A DNA stretch of 34,606 bases from CAZBDU01 sp964490725 (GCA_964490725.1 CAZBDU010000060.1:1-34606); one strand, 5' to 3'; shown: positions 1-7,646, counted from the stretch's first letter. The notes: a model not told the origin generated them from the letters alone. A program made the numbers and translations.

Positions 1-64
1 CGATCGCCTTGCCTACGCCCGGCTACCGGTCAACTATGCCCTACGGACTCCTAGCTATCCCCGG

Positions 65-1165
65 CTATATCTCACTCAGAGCCCCGGCGGGCAGGCCGCG
101 CAGGGCCGACTCCGCACCGCCGCTCAGCACGTACACCCTGAGCTCGTACTCTCCCGTGGCTCCCTCCTCGTAGCCCGCGGTGGTGACGGTGTACCGGCCG
201 CCGGCCTCCGCAAACACCTCCACCCGCGAGATCGAGGTGTCGTCGTTGTAGTCGTCGTTTTCCAGCCGGCTGCCGTCGGGCCCCTGCACCACCAGGAACG
301 TGTCCAGCTGGGAAGAGACCATCTCCACGATGACGTGCTGGCCCGCCCTGAGGGTGAGGGGGTGCGTGTGGTAGTGCCCGTATCCCTCCAGGACCGGGTC
401 CTCCCCGCTGAGGGTGCCTTCCCGGGTGGACAGCTGCGCCCTGCCGCCGTGCACGACGGTGAGGGTGTAGGCGCCGAACTCCTCTCCCTTGAACGATGTC
501 ACGTACAGCTCGTAGGCGCCGTCCTCCTGGACCACCGTGTCCAGGCGTGACTCCCCTTCGTCCTGGAAGTCGTCGGCGGTGATCCGTTTTCCGGAAGGGG
601 TCTTGAGGACCAGGAAGGTGTCGAACTCCGCCGACTGCAGCGAGACCACGATGCGCTGCCCCTGGCGCGCCTCGAGGGGGTAGGTGTCGTAGTGCTCCCC
701 CTTGAGAGCCACCGGGTCGCTCTCCTCCAGGGCTCCGGCGTAGCGCCGGGGCTGGCCGATCCGTTCGCGGATCACCTTCAGGGTGTAGCTACCCTCCTCC
801 GAGTCGTCGAAGGAGGTGGCCTTCACCTTCCAGGTGCCGGCCGCCGCGGCGATGAAGTCCAGGCGGGCGTCGCTGGCCTCGCCGAAGTCGTCGTTCTCCA
901 GCTCCGTTCCGTCCGGGGCCTCCACCAGCAGCAGGGCGTCGAAATCGGGGGATGCCAGGGTCAGGATCAGACGGTCGCCGGCCCCCAGCTGGATCGGATA
1001 CGTGTCGAAGTAGCGGCCCAGCCGGTCGTCGCCCGCCTCCAGGGCCCCGGTGTACACCGTGACCTGTGCACCCGCCACGGACGCAGCCGCGGCCAGAAAG
1101 AGCACCACCGCCAACCGGGTGAGCCCTGCTCCACGCGGCCTCTGCCTTCCCACGCTTCGCTTCAT
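65..1165 (-). CDS. Secreted protein with three tandem PPC-like domains
   Basis: Predicted exported beta-sandwich protein of 366 aa; no catalytic domain is visible. Residues 1-34 form a signal peptide with a basic start, an Ala/Leu/Val-rich core and a likely AGA/Q cleavage site. Three repeats of about 100 residues follow (about 35-132, 138-240 and 245-350). Each has a DTYPL/HTHPL-type strand, an FD(A/T)(F/L)L(V/L) strand, an acidic turn (ENDDF, ADDFQ, ENDDY) and a closing Y(T/E)L strand, as in bacterial pre-peptidase C-terminal (PPC) domains. The ATG at 1165 is chosen over one 45 nt upstream because GGAGGA sits 6 nt before it and the signal peptide then begins MKRS. PPC domains usually hang on proteases; here they stand alone, so a binding or adhesive role is only a guess. 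The gene is divergent from the aminotransferase at 1241. Confidence 0.8.
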   Translation of the reverse strand: MKRSVGRQRPRGAGLTRLAVVLFLAAAASVAGAQVTVYTGALEAGDDRLGRYFDTYPIQLGAGDRLILTLASPDFDALLLVEAPDGTELENDDFGEASDARLDFIAAAAGTWKVKATSFDDSEEGSYTLKVIRERIGQPRRYAGALEESDPVALKGEHYDTYPLEARQGQRIVVSLQSAEFDTFLVLKTPSGKRITADDFQDEGESRLDTVVQEDGAYELYVTSFKGEEFGAYTLTVVHGGRAQLSTREGTLSGEDPVLEGYGHYHTHPLTLRAGQHVIVEMVSSQLDTFLVVQGPDGSRLENDDYNDDTSISRVEVFAEAGGRYTVTTAGYEEGATGEYELRVYVLSGGAESALRGLPAGALSEI

Positions 1166-1229
1166 GACGGTTCCTCCGCGCTCTCCATGGTGCCTAAGAG
1201 TGTAGTGCACCGCCGGGGGTTTTTCCGGC

Positions 1230-1235
1230 TACAAT
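1230..1235 (+). promoter_or_regulatory. -10 element of a probable leaderless promoter
   Basis: TACAAT lies only 5 nt before the ATG at 1241 and no Shine-Dalgarno sequence is present, so transcription should start at or next to the start codon. No convincing -35 box was found. Confidence 0.5.
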
Positions 1236-1240
1236 AGGGT

Positions 1241-2389
1241 ATGAGCACCCGGCAGAGCACACAGACGAGCGTCCCGCAGGGGTGTATCGACCTGGGGATC
1301 GGGCATCCCAGCCCCTCCCTCCTGCCCCTCGCGTTGCTGCGCGCCGCGGCGGCGCGGCGCCTGGGCGGGGAGGATCGCTCCTTCCTCCAGTACGGCTACG
1401 AGCAGGGGGACCTGGCCTTCCGCGCGGCTCTGGCGCAGTACCTGGAAGAGGCCAGCCGCGTGGCGGTGAGCCCGGAGCACCTGTTCGTCTCCAACGGGGT
1501 TTCCCAGGCCCTGGACCTGCTGTGCTCGCTGTACGCCCGCCCGGGGGACACGGTGCTGGTGGAGGAGCCGGCCTACTTCCTGGCCCTGCGCATCTTCGCC
1601 GACCACGGCCTGCGGACGGTGGGCGTGCCCACGGACCGGTCCGGCTTGATTCCCGAGGCGCTGGAGGAGGCCGCCCGCCGGCACCACCCTCTGTTCCTCT
1701 ACACGGTGCCCTCCCACCAGAACCCGACGGGAGCCACGCTGCCGGCGGATCGGCGCCGGAGGCTGGCAGTCCTGAGCGAGGAGCTGGGCTTCCTGATCGT
1801 GGCCGACGAGGTCTACCACCTGTTGAGCTACGGGGGGCAACCGCCTGCCCCCTTTTCCGCCTTCGTCCCCGAGGCGAAGGTGCTCTCCCTGGGCTCGTTC
1901 TCCAAGATCCTGGCGCCGGGCCTCCGGCTGGGCTGGATCCACGCGGGCCCCGCGCTGCTCCGTCCCCTGGTGCGCTGCGGCGTTCTGGACAGCGGCGGAG
2001 GGCTTAATCCCTTCACCGCCGCAGTGGTGGGCAGCCTCCTGGAGCGGGGCGAGCTGGCGCCGCACGTGGAGACGCTGAAGGCCGTCTACGGAGAGCGGGC
2101 CCGGCTCATGGCAGAGCTTCTGGAACGGGAGCTTCCCGCGGGGGTGCGCTTCGGCCGGGCCAGGGGAGGGTTTTTCCTGTGGCTCACCCTGCCGGAAGGC
2201 GCCGAGGCGTCGGCCCTGCTTCCGGCGGCCAGAGCCGCGGGGGTCGCCTTCCTCCCGGGGGCGCGCTTCTCGGCCACGGGGGGGATGCGTTCCTGCCTGC
2301 GGTTGAGCTTCTCCTACTACGACACGCAGCAGCTGGCGGCGGGGGCGCGCCGGCTGGCGAGGGTGCTGCGCGCCGCCCCGGCCGGCTGA
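1241..2389 (+). CDS. PLP-dependent class I/II aminotransferase (2-aminoadipate/MocR-like)
   Basis: Fold-type I aminotransferase, 382 aa, cytosolic, transferring an amino group from an amino acid to a 2-oxo acid through PLP. Visible motifs are the substrate-entry segment GYEQGDLAFR, the NPTG loop (HQNPTGATL), the cofactor-binding ADEVYH and the Schiff-base lysine K222 in SFSKILAPGLRLGW. The pattern QYGYEQG.LAFR is typical of the LysN/2-aminoadipate and branched-chain aminotransferase group and of MocR C-terminal domains, but there is no N-terminal GntR domain, so this is a stand-alone enzyme. Substrate is not determined. It converges on the ornithine cyclodeaminase-family gene with a 10-nt gap. 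Start: first ATG, with a -10 box 5 nt upstream (leaderless). Confidence 0.9.
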   Translation: MSTRQSTQTSVPQGCIDLGIGHPSPSLLPLALLRAAAARRLGGEDRSFLQYGYEQGDLAFRAALAQYLEEASRVAVSPEHLFVSNGVSQALDLLCSLYARPGDTVLVEEPAYFLALRIFADHGLRTVGVPTDRSGLIPEALEEAARRHHPLFLYTVPSHQNPTGATLPADRRRRLAVLSEELGFLIVADEVYHLLSYGGQPPAPFSAFVPEAKVLSLGSFSKILAPGLRLGWIHAGPALLRPLVRCGVLDSGGGLNPFTAAVVGSLLERGELAPHVETLKAVYGERARLMAELLERELPAGVRFGRARGGFFLWLTLPEGAEASALLPAARAAGVAFLPGARFSATGGMRSCLRLSFSYYDTQQLAAGARRLARVLRAAPAG

Positions 2390-2399
2390 TCGCCTGCGC

Positions 2400-3407
2400 T
2401 CAGAGGCTGCCGAGCTGGGCGCCCCCGATCTCCACAAACCTGCCCACCCCGGCCGTTTCGGCCGCCTCCAGCACGTGCGCGGCGGCGGCCAGGTCTTCCA
2501 CGGCGATCCCCAGCGACTTGAAGAGGGTGACCTCCCCTTCCTCCTGCCTGCCGGCAACCGTACCGGCCAGCAGCTCGCCCAGCTCTCCCTGGATGTGGTC
2601 CTCCCTGATGCGGCCCTCTCGGATGGGGACGAGGATCTCCCCGGCCTCCCGCAGCGCCGACTCGCGGCGGTCCACGTAAAGGCGCGCGGCCGACACGGCG
2701 TCGCTGTCCAGCTCGCGCTCCTCCGGCCTGTAGGCCCCCACCGCGTTGACGTGAGCTCCGGGGGGCAGCCAGGCTCCGCGCAGGACCGGCTCGCGGGAGG
2801 TGGTGACCGTGCACACGACGTCCGCCCCCTCCACCGCCTCGCGGGCCGAGGAGCTCACCTCAACCGGCAGGGTCCAGCGCTCGGATTCCGCGGCCGCGAA
2901 GCGCAGCGCCCCTTCGCGGGTGCGGCTGTGCACGCGCACTTTCCGCAGCGGGCGCACGGCCAGCATGGCCTCCAGGTGGGTGCGGGCCTGGGTGCCGGCC
3001 CCGAGGAGGGCCAGCCGTTCGGCCCCGGGGCGGGCCAGCAGCTTCGTGGCCACGGCGCTGACCGCGGCGGTGCGAATGGCGGTGACCGAGGTGGCGTCCA
3101 CGATGGCGCGCAGCTGGCCGTGCCCGGCTTCGAACAGCAGGATCACTCCCTGGTGCGGGTCCAGACCGGCGCCCCGGTTGGCGGGGAAGATCGTGATGAC
3201 CTTGACGCCCAGGCTCTCCAGCTCCGGCAGGGCGGCGGGCATGCTGAACAGCAGGCCCCTGTCCCCGGGCAGGGTGAGAGCCGACCTCAGCGGCAGCACC
3301 GCCTGACCCCGGGCCACCGCCAGCAGGGTCCGTTCCATGAGTGAAATGCACTCTTTCATGGGCAGAAGAGCGGCCACGGTCGGCCCGTCTGCGATCAGGA
3401 CCTTCAC
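2400..3407 (-). CDS. Ornithine cyclodeaminase / mu-crystallin family protein
   Basis: NAD(P)-dependent enzyme of 335 aa. The family includes ornithine cyclodeaminase, alanine dehydrogenase, ketimine reductase (mu-crystallin) and opine-like synthases. Motifs: the LPLR strand near the N-terminus, the active-site lysine in GVKVITIFP, the Rossmann glycine loop GAGTQARTHLEA, and the AVGAYRPEERELD segment that carries the family's conserved aspartate. Start taken as GTG 3407, with GGAG 6 nt upstream and the usual VKVLIADG first strand; GTG 3431 is an alternative. It lies 25 nt behind the PilZ gene on the same strand and may be cotranscribed with it. The aminotransferase neighbour fits amino-acid metabolism, but the substrate cannot be read from sequence. 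Confidence 0.85.
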   Translation of the reverse strand: MKVLIADGPTVAALLPMKECISLMERTLLAVARGQAVLPLRSALTLPGDRGLLFSMPAALPELESLGVKVITIFPANRGAGLDPHQGVILLFEAGHGQLRAIVDATSVTAIRTAAVSAVATKLLARPGAERLALLGAGTQARTHLEAMLAVRPLRKVRVHSRTREGALRFAAAESERWTLPVEVSSSAREAVEGADVVCTVTTSREPVLRGAWLPPGAHVNAVGAYRPEERELDSDAVSAARLYVDRRESALREAGEILVPIREGRIREDHIQGELGELLAGTVAGRQEEGEVTLFKSLGIAVEDLAAAAHVLEAAETAGVGRFVEIGGAQLGSL

Positions 3408-3432
3408 GGCCGCTCCGGGCAGCGCGCCCACC

Positions 3433-4422
3433 TCAACGCCACACCTCTTCCTGGGCGCGGAAGACGAGCCCGATGATACGGTCCCGCAGGGGCTCGGAGA
3501 GGCCATGAAAGCGCACGTGCATCACCCTCCCCTCGGCGGACAGCCGTACCACCCTGGCGGGGATGACGGCAGAGCTGGAGTCCAGCTGCACGGTGAGGAT
3601 CAGCTCGTCTCCCGGCTGCGCCTCGATTCCGGGATTGCGCAGGCTCGCCCCGCCGCCGCTCAGGTCGCGGAAGGTGGACTGGAGCCGCCGTGCGGGGCTG
3701 CCTGCGGCGGCCACCGACACCGGGATGCGGACCGCCCGGCGGTAGAACCTGCGGCGCTGGATCTGCCGGATGCTTTCGGAGTGATCCAGGAGGACCAGAC
3801 GGTCGCGAACCTCCAGGGCGTGGGACTGAAACAGGTAGATCCCGGCGCGGTTGCGAAAGTAGACGGTCAGGGTGCTTCCCGCCGCCGGCCGGCCGCCCCC
3901 GTCGCTCAGGGTCACGGCCAGGGCATCCGGCCTCCGGCTGCCCACCCGGCCGGGAAGCCGTGGACCTCCGGGCTGCTGCAGGAGCACCGGCGTACCCTTG
4001 GGCAGCTCCGATGTGGAGGCGGGTACGTCCTCGGGGCTGGCGGCGGTGAAGTCCAGCCTGATCCGCAGTGCCGCCAGGGTCCGTTCATCCACGGGCTCCT
4101 CCCTGCGCAGCCGAACCGCGCAGGAGTCGAAGACGTGCTGGCTCAGCAGCACCTGATAGCGTCTCTCGGCGGGACGGCAGTAGCGCGCCAGCCGATCCGC
4201 CAGGCGCCGCTCCGAGCTGCTAAGGCCCAGCCGTCGAGCCAGATGCCCGTACACCTCCAGACCGTGCTCTTCCAGCCGTCGGCGCTGCCGTGCCCGCTGA
4301 ATGAAGAAGGCCGCCACCAGCAGAACCACGAACCCCAGGAAGAGGGACGCCGCCAGGAGGATCTGCCGGGGGGACTCGTAGAATCCCTGGGCTATGGCAC
4401 GCAGGAGCTCGTCGACGGTCAT
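3433..4422 (-). CDS. Membrane-anchored PilZ-domain (cyclic-di-GMP receptor) protein
   Basis: Protein of 329 aa predicted to bind cyclic-di-GMP at the inner membrane. One transmembrane helix is at about residues 20-42 (ILLAASLFLGFVVLLVAAFF), followed by a basic, helical cytoplasmic segment and then a YcgR-like N-domain (GTPVLLQ onwards, about 160-225). The C-terminal PilZ domain (about 235-320) carries both c-di-GMP motifs: the arginine cluster RRRFYRRAVRIPV (RxxxR) and DLSGGGASL (D/NxSxxG). The start MTVDELL is preferred because a TATAAT box lies 9 nt upstream; a longer reading frame upstream is not supported. It shares a divergent promoter region with the Nudix gene. The output partner is not in the window; the CheB/CheR-type protein at 10485 is the only other motility-like component. 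Confidence 0.85.
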   Translation of the reverse strand: MTVDELLRAIAQGFYESPRQILLAASLFLGFVVLLVAAFFIQRARQRRRLEEHGLEVYGHLARRLGLSSSERRLADRLARYCRPAERRYQVLLSQHVFDSCAVRLRREEPVDERTLAALRIRLDFTAASPEDVPASTSELPKGTPVLLQQPGGPRLPGRVGSRRPDALAVTLSDGGGRPAAGSTLTVYFRNRAGIYLFQSHALEVRDRLVLLDHSESIRQIQRRRFYRRAVRIPVSVAAAGSPARRLQSTFRDLSGGGASLRNPGIEAQPGDELILTVQLDSSSAVIPARVVRLSAEGRVMHVRFHGLSEPLRDRIIGLVFRAQEEVWR

Positions 4423-4431
4423 TCCAGTTAC

Positions 4432-4437
4432 ATTATA
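4432..4437 (-). promoter_or_regulatory. -10 element (TATAAT) of the PilZ gene
   Basis: A perfect TATAAT on the minus strand lies 9 nt before the ATG at 4422, without a Shine-Dalgarno sequence, indicating a leader of at most a few nucleotides. No good -35 box is visible. Confidence 0.5.
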
Positions 4438-4551
4438 GCTCATGGTGCTGCGGGCTGGCGAGTTGCCGCAGGGGAAAGAAGGCCGGTATCTTTGGTTCAT
4501 CTTCCGGGTGAGCCGCGCCGCCGGGTGCGCGCCCGGAGCCAGGAGCGTGTC

Positions 4552-5013
4552 GTGGCCGTCGTGAGTGCGGGTTTGCTGGTATTCCGCCGTATCGGGAAGA
4601 GTGTCGAGCTGCTGCTCGTCCACCCCGGCGGGCCCTATTTCCGTAGCAAGGACGAAGGGGCCTGGAGCATCCCCAAAGGGGTCGTGGAGGCCGGGGAGGA
4701 CCCGCTGGATGCGGCCCGCAGGGAGCTGGCCGAGGAGGTGGGAATCAGGGCCGGGGAGAAGGTGATCGATCTGGGGGAGGTCCGTCAGAAGGGCGGCAAG
4801 ACGGTGCGGGCCTGGGCGGTGGCCCAGGAGCGGCGGGAGCCGGTGCGGCCCCGGAGCAACACCTTCGAGATGGAATGGCCGCCGCGCTCGGGCCGCCGGC
4901 AGAGCTTCCCCGAGGTGGATCGCGCCGAGTTCTTCGCGCCGGAAACCGCGCGGCGCAAGATCAACCCCGCCCAGGCGGAGCTGATCGACCGCCTGCTGGA
5001 CCGCCTGGATTGA
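4552..5013 (+). CDS. Nudix hydrolase
   Basis: Nucleoside-diphosphate-linked-moiety hydrolase of 153 aa. The Nudix box GX5EX7REUXEEXGU is complete from G43 to I65 (GVVEAGE, then RELAEEVGI). The N-terminal strand SAGLLVFRR, the HPGGPYF segment and the WSIPKG entry resemble the family of uncharacterised Nudix enzymes related to diadenosine-polyphosphate hydrolases. Mg2+ binding by the box glutamates is expected; the substrate is unknown. Start GTG 4552 is chosen because AGGAG precedes it by 6 nt; GTG 4561 is a later alternative. The stop is 5 nt before the MtfA-like gene, so the two are probably cotranscribed. Confidence 0.88.
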   Translation: MAVVSAGLLVFRRIGKSVELLLVHPGGPYFRSKDEGAWSIPKGVVEAGEDPLDAARRELAEEVGIRAGEKVIDLGEVRQKGGKTVRAWAVAQERREPVRPRSNTFEMEWPPRSGRRQSFPEVDRAEFFAPETARRKINPAQAELIDRLLDRLD

Positions 5014-5018
5014 TCCGT

Positions 5019-5771
5019 ATGTCCGGCTGGCGGGCTCTGGCACGACGGAGGGTGCTGAAGACGCACCCCATCCGCGACCAGCTGTGGTCGTGGCTGGTGC
5101 AGAACCATCCGATCGTGGAAGGTCTCGATGGGGCGCAGCTTTCCCGGCTGCGGGAGCTGTCCACCCTGTTCATCCACGAGAAGCGCTTCGAAGCGGCCGA
5201 AGGCCTGCGGCTGGAAGAGTACATGCCGGCGGTGGTGGCGCTGCAGGCGTGCCTGCCGGTCCTGGAGCTGGGCCTGGAGTGGTACGGGAACTGGCGGACC
5301 GTGGTGCTGGTGCCCCGGGGTTTCGTGGGGCAGCAGCGGGAGGTGGACGCCGCCGGGGTAGTCCACGAGTGGTCGGAGAGCCTGAGCGGGGAATCCTGGG
5401 AGCGCGGCCCGGTGGTCCTGTCCTGGGAGGACGTGGAAGCCTCCGGCTGGGGGGAGGGCTACAACGTGGTGATTCACGAGGCGGCCCACCGGCTGGACCT
5501 CCTCGACGGGCTCCTGAACGGCCGGCCGGCGCTCCATCCGGGCTTGGGCCCGGAGGAGTGGGACCGGGTTCTGGGCGCTTCGCTGGCGGAGCTGCGCCGG
5601 CGGGTCCGCCTGAGGCGTCGCTCGGCCCTGGACCCCTATGCCGCGGACAGCGAAGCGGAGCTGTTTGCGGTGGCCAGCGAGCTCTTCTTCGAAAAGCCGC
5701 GGTCCCTGGCGGCGGACTACGCCCGCCTCCATGACCTGCTGGCCCGCTTCTACCGTCCCGTCAGCTCCTGA
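5019..5771 (+). CDS. mtfA: MtfA-like zinc-dependent peptidase (peptidase M90 family)
   Basis: Zinc metallopeptidase of 250 aa, about the length of E. coli MtfA, which binds the glucose repressor Mlc and has aminopeptidase activity. The zinc site reads HEAAH (H153, E154, H157) followed by LDLLDG. The probable third ligand is E214 in SEAELFAVASELFF, matching the (A/E)EFFAV.SE.FF signature of the M90 family. The N-terminal helical region (HPIRDQLWSWL) is also typical. It starts 5 nt after the Nudix stop. No Mlc or PTS gene is in the window, so the E. coli regulatory role may not carry over. Confidence 0.9.
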   Translation: MSGWRALARRRVLKTHPIRDQLWSWLVQNHPIVEGLDGAQLSRLRELSTLFIHEKRFEAAEGLRLEEYMPAVVALQACLPVLELGLEWYGNWRTVVLVPRGFVGQQREVDAAGVVHEWSESLSGESWERGPVVLSWEDVEASGWGEGYNVVIHEAAHRLDLLDGLLNGRPALHPGLGPEEWDRVLGASLAELRRRVRLRRRSALDPYAADSEAELFAVASELFFEKPRSLAADYARLHDLLARFYRPVSS

Positions 5772-5799
5772 CCGCGACTCCGCTCCGGTGCGGGTCCGC

Positions 5800-5834
5800 G
5801 GCCGGCTTCCGTAGGCCGGCCCGGGAGGCCGGCC
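5800..5834. terminator. GC-rich hairpins between convergent genes
   Basis: A 7-bp stem (5800-5806 with 5815-5821, loop TTCCGTAG) is followed by the palindrome GGCCGGCC at 5827-5834. They lie between the convergent MtfA-like and zinc-ribbon genes and could end both transcripts. There is no T-run. Confidence 0.35.
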
Positions 5835-5864
5835 TGGCCGCCGCCGGGGCGCGAATCCCCGGGA

Positions 5865-6014
5865 TCAGGTCCTGGGGATGCGGATGATGTTCCGGCACTT
5901 GGGGCAGGTGCCCTTCTTGCCGGAGCTGCTCTGGTGTGCCCTCAGCTCCTCGTTGCACTGCGGGCACTCGAACTCGACGAACTCTTGTTCTCTGGCTTTG
6001 GTCTTTTGCTCCAC
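5865..6014 (-). CDS. 49-aa zinc-ribbon protein
   Basis: Very small protein, translated by hand, starting at GTG 6014 with AGGAGG 5 nt upstream. It has a charged N-terminal tail (EQKTKAREQEF) and then two CxxC knuckles, ECPQCNEEL and TCPKCRNIIRIP, 17 residues apart. This is a compact zinc ribbon of the kind often fused to other domains or found as stand-alone small proteins. The four cysteines should hold one Zn2+; nucleic-acid or protein binding is possible but not shown. It lies 61 nt downstream of the FKBP gene on the same strand, probably in one transcript. Confidence 0.8.
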   Translation of the reverse strand: MEQKTKAREQEFVEFECPQCNEELRAHQSSSGKKGTCPKCRNIIRIPRT

Positions 6015-6075
6015 GAATACCTCCTGAGTCTGTGGATGGATGTCTGCCGGACGCCGCCGCGCGGCGTCGGTTCTT

Positions 6076-6501
6076 CTATCGGATTTCTACGAGCTCCACC
6101 TGGAAGTTCACGGTCTTTCCGCACAGCGGACTGTTGAAATCCAGAGTGACGGTGTCGCGGCCCACCTGCGTCACGTAGCCGGTGGCGCTCTGCTCGGCGT
6201 TCGGGTCGCGAAGCTGGTAGGCTTCCCCCTTCTGGATGACGTTGTTGGGAAACATGCTCTTTTCGAAGGTGCGCACCAGCTCCGGGCGGGGCTGGCCGAA
6301 GCCCTTCTCCGGCGGCAGGCTGAGCTCCCGGGTCTCGGACTCCTCCATTCCCACGACCCCTTCCTCCAGCCCCGAGAGGACCGTGTGCGAGCCCAGCTTG
6401 AACTCCAGCGGATTCTCTCGCGTGTTCTCGTAAAAAACGCGTCCGTCCTCCAGCCTGCCCTGGCAGACCACTCTGACAACATCGCCTTCTCTTGCGGCCA
6501 T
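6076..6501 (-). CDS. FKBP-type peptidyl-prolyl isomerase, SlyD-like
   Basis: Cytosolic prolyl isomerase and chaperone of 141 aa. It opens with the FKBP strand GDVVRVVCQGRLEDGRVF, followed by the PLEFKLG and VLSGLEEGVVGM segments. A central insert (about 68-118; PPEKGFGQ, FEKSMFPNNVIQKGEAYQL) is the IF chaperone domain of SlyD/FkpB-type proteins, and VTLDFNSPLCGKTVNFQVELVEI is the closing FKBP half. The metal-binding His-rich tail of E. coli SlyD is absent. Start: ATG 6501 with GGAGGA 8 nt upstream. No signal peptide. Confidence 0.9.
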   Translation of the reverse strand: MAAREGDVVRVVCQGRLEDGRVFYENTRENPLEFKLGSHTVLSGLEEGVVGMEESETRELSLPPEKGFGQPRPELVRTFEKSMFPNNVIQKGEAYQLRDPNAEQSATGYVTQVGRDTVTLDFNSPLCGKTVNFQVELVEIR

Positions 6502-6542
6502 TAGCGAGTCCTCCTTGGGTATGTTGGGTGTTTGCGGCGTCG

Positions 6543-6599
6543 AAAGGTCAAAACTCCCCTATAACCTAACCTGGGATCGGCAAAAGGTCAAACCCCCCT
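6543..6599. repeat. Two direct copies of an AAAGGTCAAA-C-rich motif
   Basis: Near-identical 18-bp motifs lie at 6543-6560 and 6582-6599, 40 bp apart between the shared AAAGGTCA cores, upstream of the FKBP gene. Read on the minus strand each contains TTGACC, a plausible -35 hexamer, so they may be a duplicated promoter or a paired regulator site. Confidence 0.4.
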
Positions 6600-6613
6600 G
6601 GCCCCCCCTGGTG

Positions 6614-6644
6614 CCGGCGGCGCCGGGGAATGCCGCGCCGCCGG
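6614..6644 (-). terminator. 10-bp GC hairpin after the DNA glycosylase gene
   Basis: Perfect 10-bp stem (6614-6623 with 6635-6644, 11-nt loop), 31 nt past the glycosylase stop. No U-tract follows, so termination is uncertain. Confidence 0.3.
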
Positions 6645-6674
6645 AAGCGTCACGGCCCCCGCGGGCGCTGCGGG

Positions 6675-7421
6675 CTACCCGGGGCGCGGGCGCGAGACGA
6701 AGGGGTTGCCAGCCACATAGAAGCGCCAGGGCTCGTTGCGATACTGTCCGGCGTAGTCGATGTTCACCCGGGGGGCGGCGGCCACCTCAGGGGCGACGCC
6801 GTGGTGGGCGATGAACAGCGTTCCTCCGGTGGCCAGATCGTAGCCGTAGAAACCCAGGTCTATCTCCAGGGCCTTGCAGAGCCGGCCGGGACCCGAGGTG
6901 AGCGCCTGGAGCCGCACCGCCGAGCTTCCCGCCGCGGCCCCTCCGCCGCCGCGCCCGGACGAGGCAGACGCCGTCCGGGTCCGCCCCTGCGCGGAGCCGG
7001 GGCGGAGCAGCTCCACCCCGGAGAGGGGCTCCAGCGCCCTGATGAGAACGGCCTGCGGAATCCCAGGGCCGTTGGCGATGACGTTGCAGGAGTGGTACAT
7101 GCCGTAGATCAGGTAGATGTAAAGAAACCCGCCGGGACCGTAGAACACCGCGGTGCGCCGGGACCTTCTATTGCCGTAGGCGTGGCTCGCCCTGTCCTCC
7201 GGACCCATGTAGGCTTCCGTCTCCACGATGCGACAGACCGTCTCTCCCTCGGGGAAACGCCGCACCAGCAGACGCCCCACCAGGGACCGGGCCAGGCTCA
7301 CCCCGTCCTGCATGAAGAAGCTCCTTCCCTCCCTCCCGGGTGGCCGCGAACCGGGGCCGAAGTCCCCTTCAGGGGGAAAGTCTGCGATCGGCTCCCGCGG
7401 GTCAGGCTGCTGGCTGTCCAT
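6675..7421 (-). CDS. 3-methyladenine DNA glycosylase (AAG/MPG family)
   Basis: Base-excision repair enzyme that removes alkylated or deaminated purines. Of 248 aa, residues from about 38 form the AAG/MPG fold: VSLARSLVGRLLV, the catalytic-glutamate motif RIVETEAYMGPEDRASHA, the damage-reading segment YGPGGFLYIYLIYGMYHSCNV, and AVLIRALEPL. The C-terminal part has LTSGPGRLCKALEID. Odd points are a hydrophilic N-terminal extension of about 35 residues (Pro/Gly-rich) and a low-complexity insert (Ser/Gly/Ala/Arg-rich, about residues 138-165) between ALEPL and the GPG motif. A TAGAAT box 9 nt before ATG 7421 and no Shine-Dalgarno sequence suggest a near-leaderless start; an internal Met at about residue 37 is a weaker alternative. 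Confidence 0.9.
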   Translation of the reverse strand: MDSQQPDPREPIADFPPEGDFGPGSRPPGREGRSFFMQDGVSLARSLVGRLLVRRFPEGETVCRIVETEAYMGPEDRASHAYGNRRSRRTAVFYGPGGFLYIYLIYGMYHSCNVIANGPGIPQAVLIRALEPLSGVELLRPGSAQGRTRTASASSGRGGGGAAAGSSAVRLQALTSGPGRLCKALEIDLGFYGYDLATGGTLFIAHHGVAPEVAAAPRVNIDYAGQYRNEPWRFYVAGNPFVSRPRPG

Positions 7422-7430
7422 GCCGTGTCG

Positions 7431-7460
7431 ATTCTAGACGCCCCCGCCGCAGGTGTTCAA
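7431..7460 (-). promoter_or_regulatory. Promoter of the DNA glycosylase gene
   Basis: Minus strand: -35 TTGAAC (7455-7460), 18-bp spacer, -10 TAGAAT (7431-7436), then 9 nt to the ATG at 7421. Both hexamers are close to the sigma-70 consensus. Confidence 0.6.
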
Positions 7461-7500
7461 GGCCGGCTGCCGCGGCGCTAACTGCGGGACGCTAGGGCAG

Positions 7501-7592
7501 GCTGCCGCGGCGCTGGCGGTCTCGTAGGCCGTTCCGCCTGTGGCTGCCGGGGCGCTGGCGGTCCCGTAGGCCGTTCCGCCTGTGGCTGCCGG
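7501..7592. repeat. 42-bp tandem repeat
   Basis: Two copies of a 42-bp unit (7501-7542 and 7543-7584) differ at two positions, followed by the first 8 bases of a third. A decayed partial copy begins at 7466. The array is intergenic between the glycosylase and the cysteine hydrolase and ends just upstream of the latter's promoter. Confidence 0.8.
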
Positions 7593-7620
7593 CGACTCTG
7601 CGCTCTTGGCTTAGAACCTG

Positions 7621-7646
7621 TATAATGCATCATTCCTCAAGGAGGG
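7621..7646 (+). promoter_or_regulatory. -10 box and Shine-Dalgarno site of the cysteine hydrolase
   Basis: TATAAT at 7621-7626 and AAGGAGGG at 7639-7646, 5 nt before ATG 7652. The strong ribosome site rules out the upstream ATG at 7625, which overlaps the -10 box. Confidence 0.6.

Noticed and set aside
3337..5013. Long 558-codon plus-strand frame
   Set aside because: Only its last 153 codons (the Nudix gene from 4552) look like protein; the rest is antisense to the PilZ and cyclodeaminase genes.
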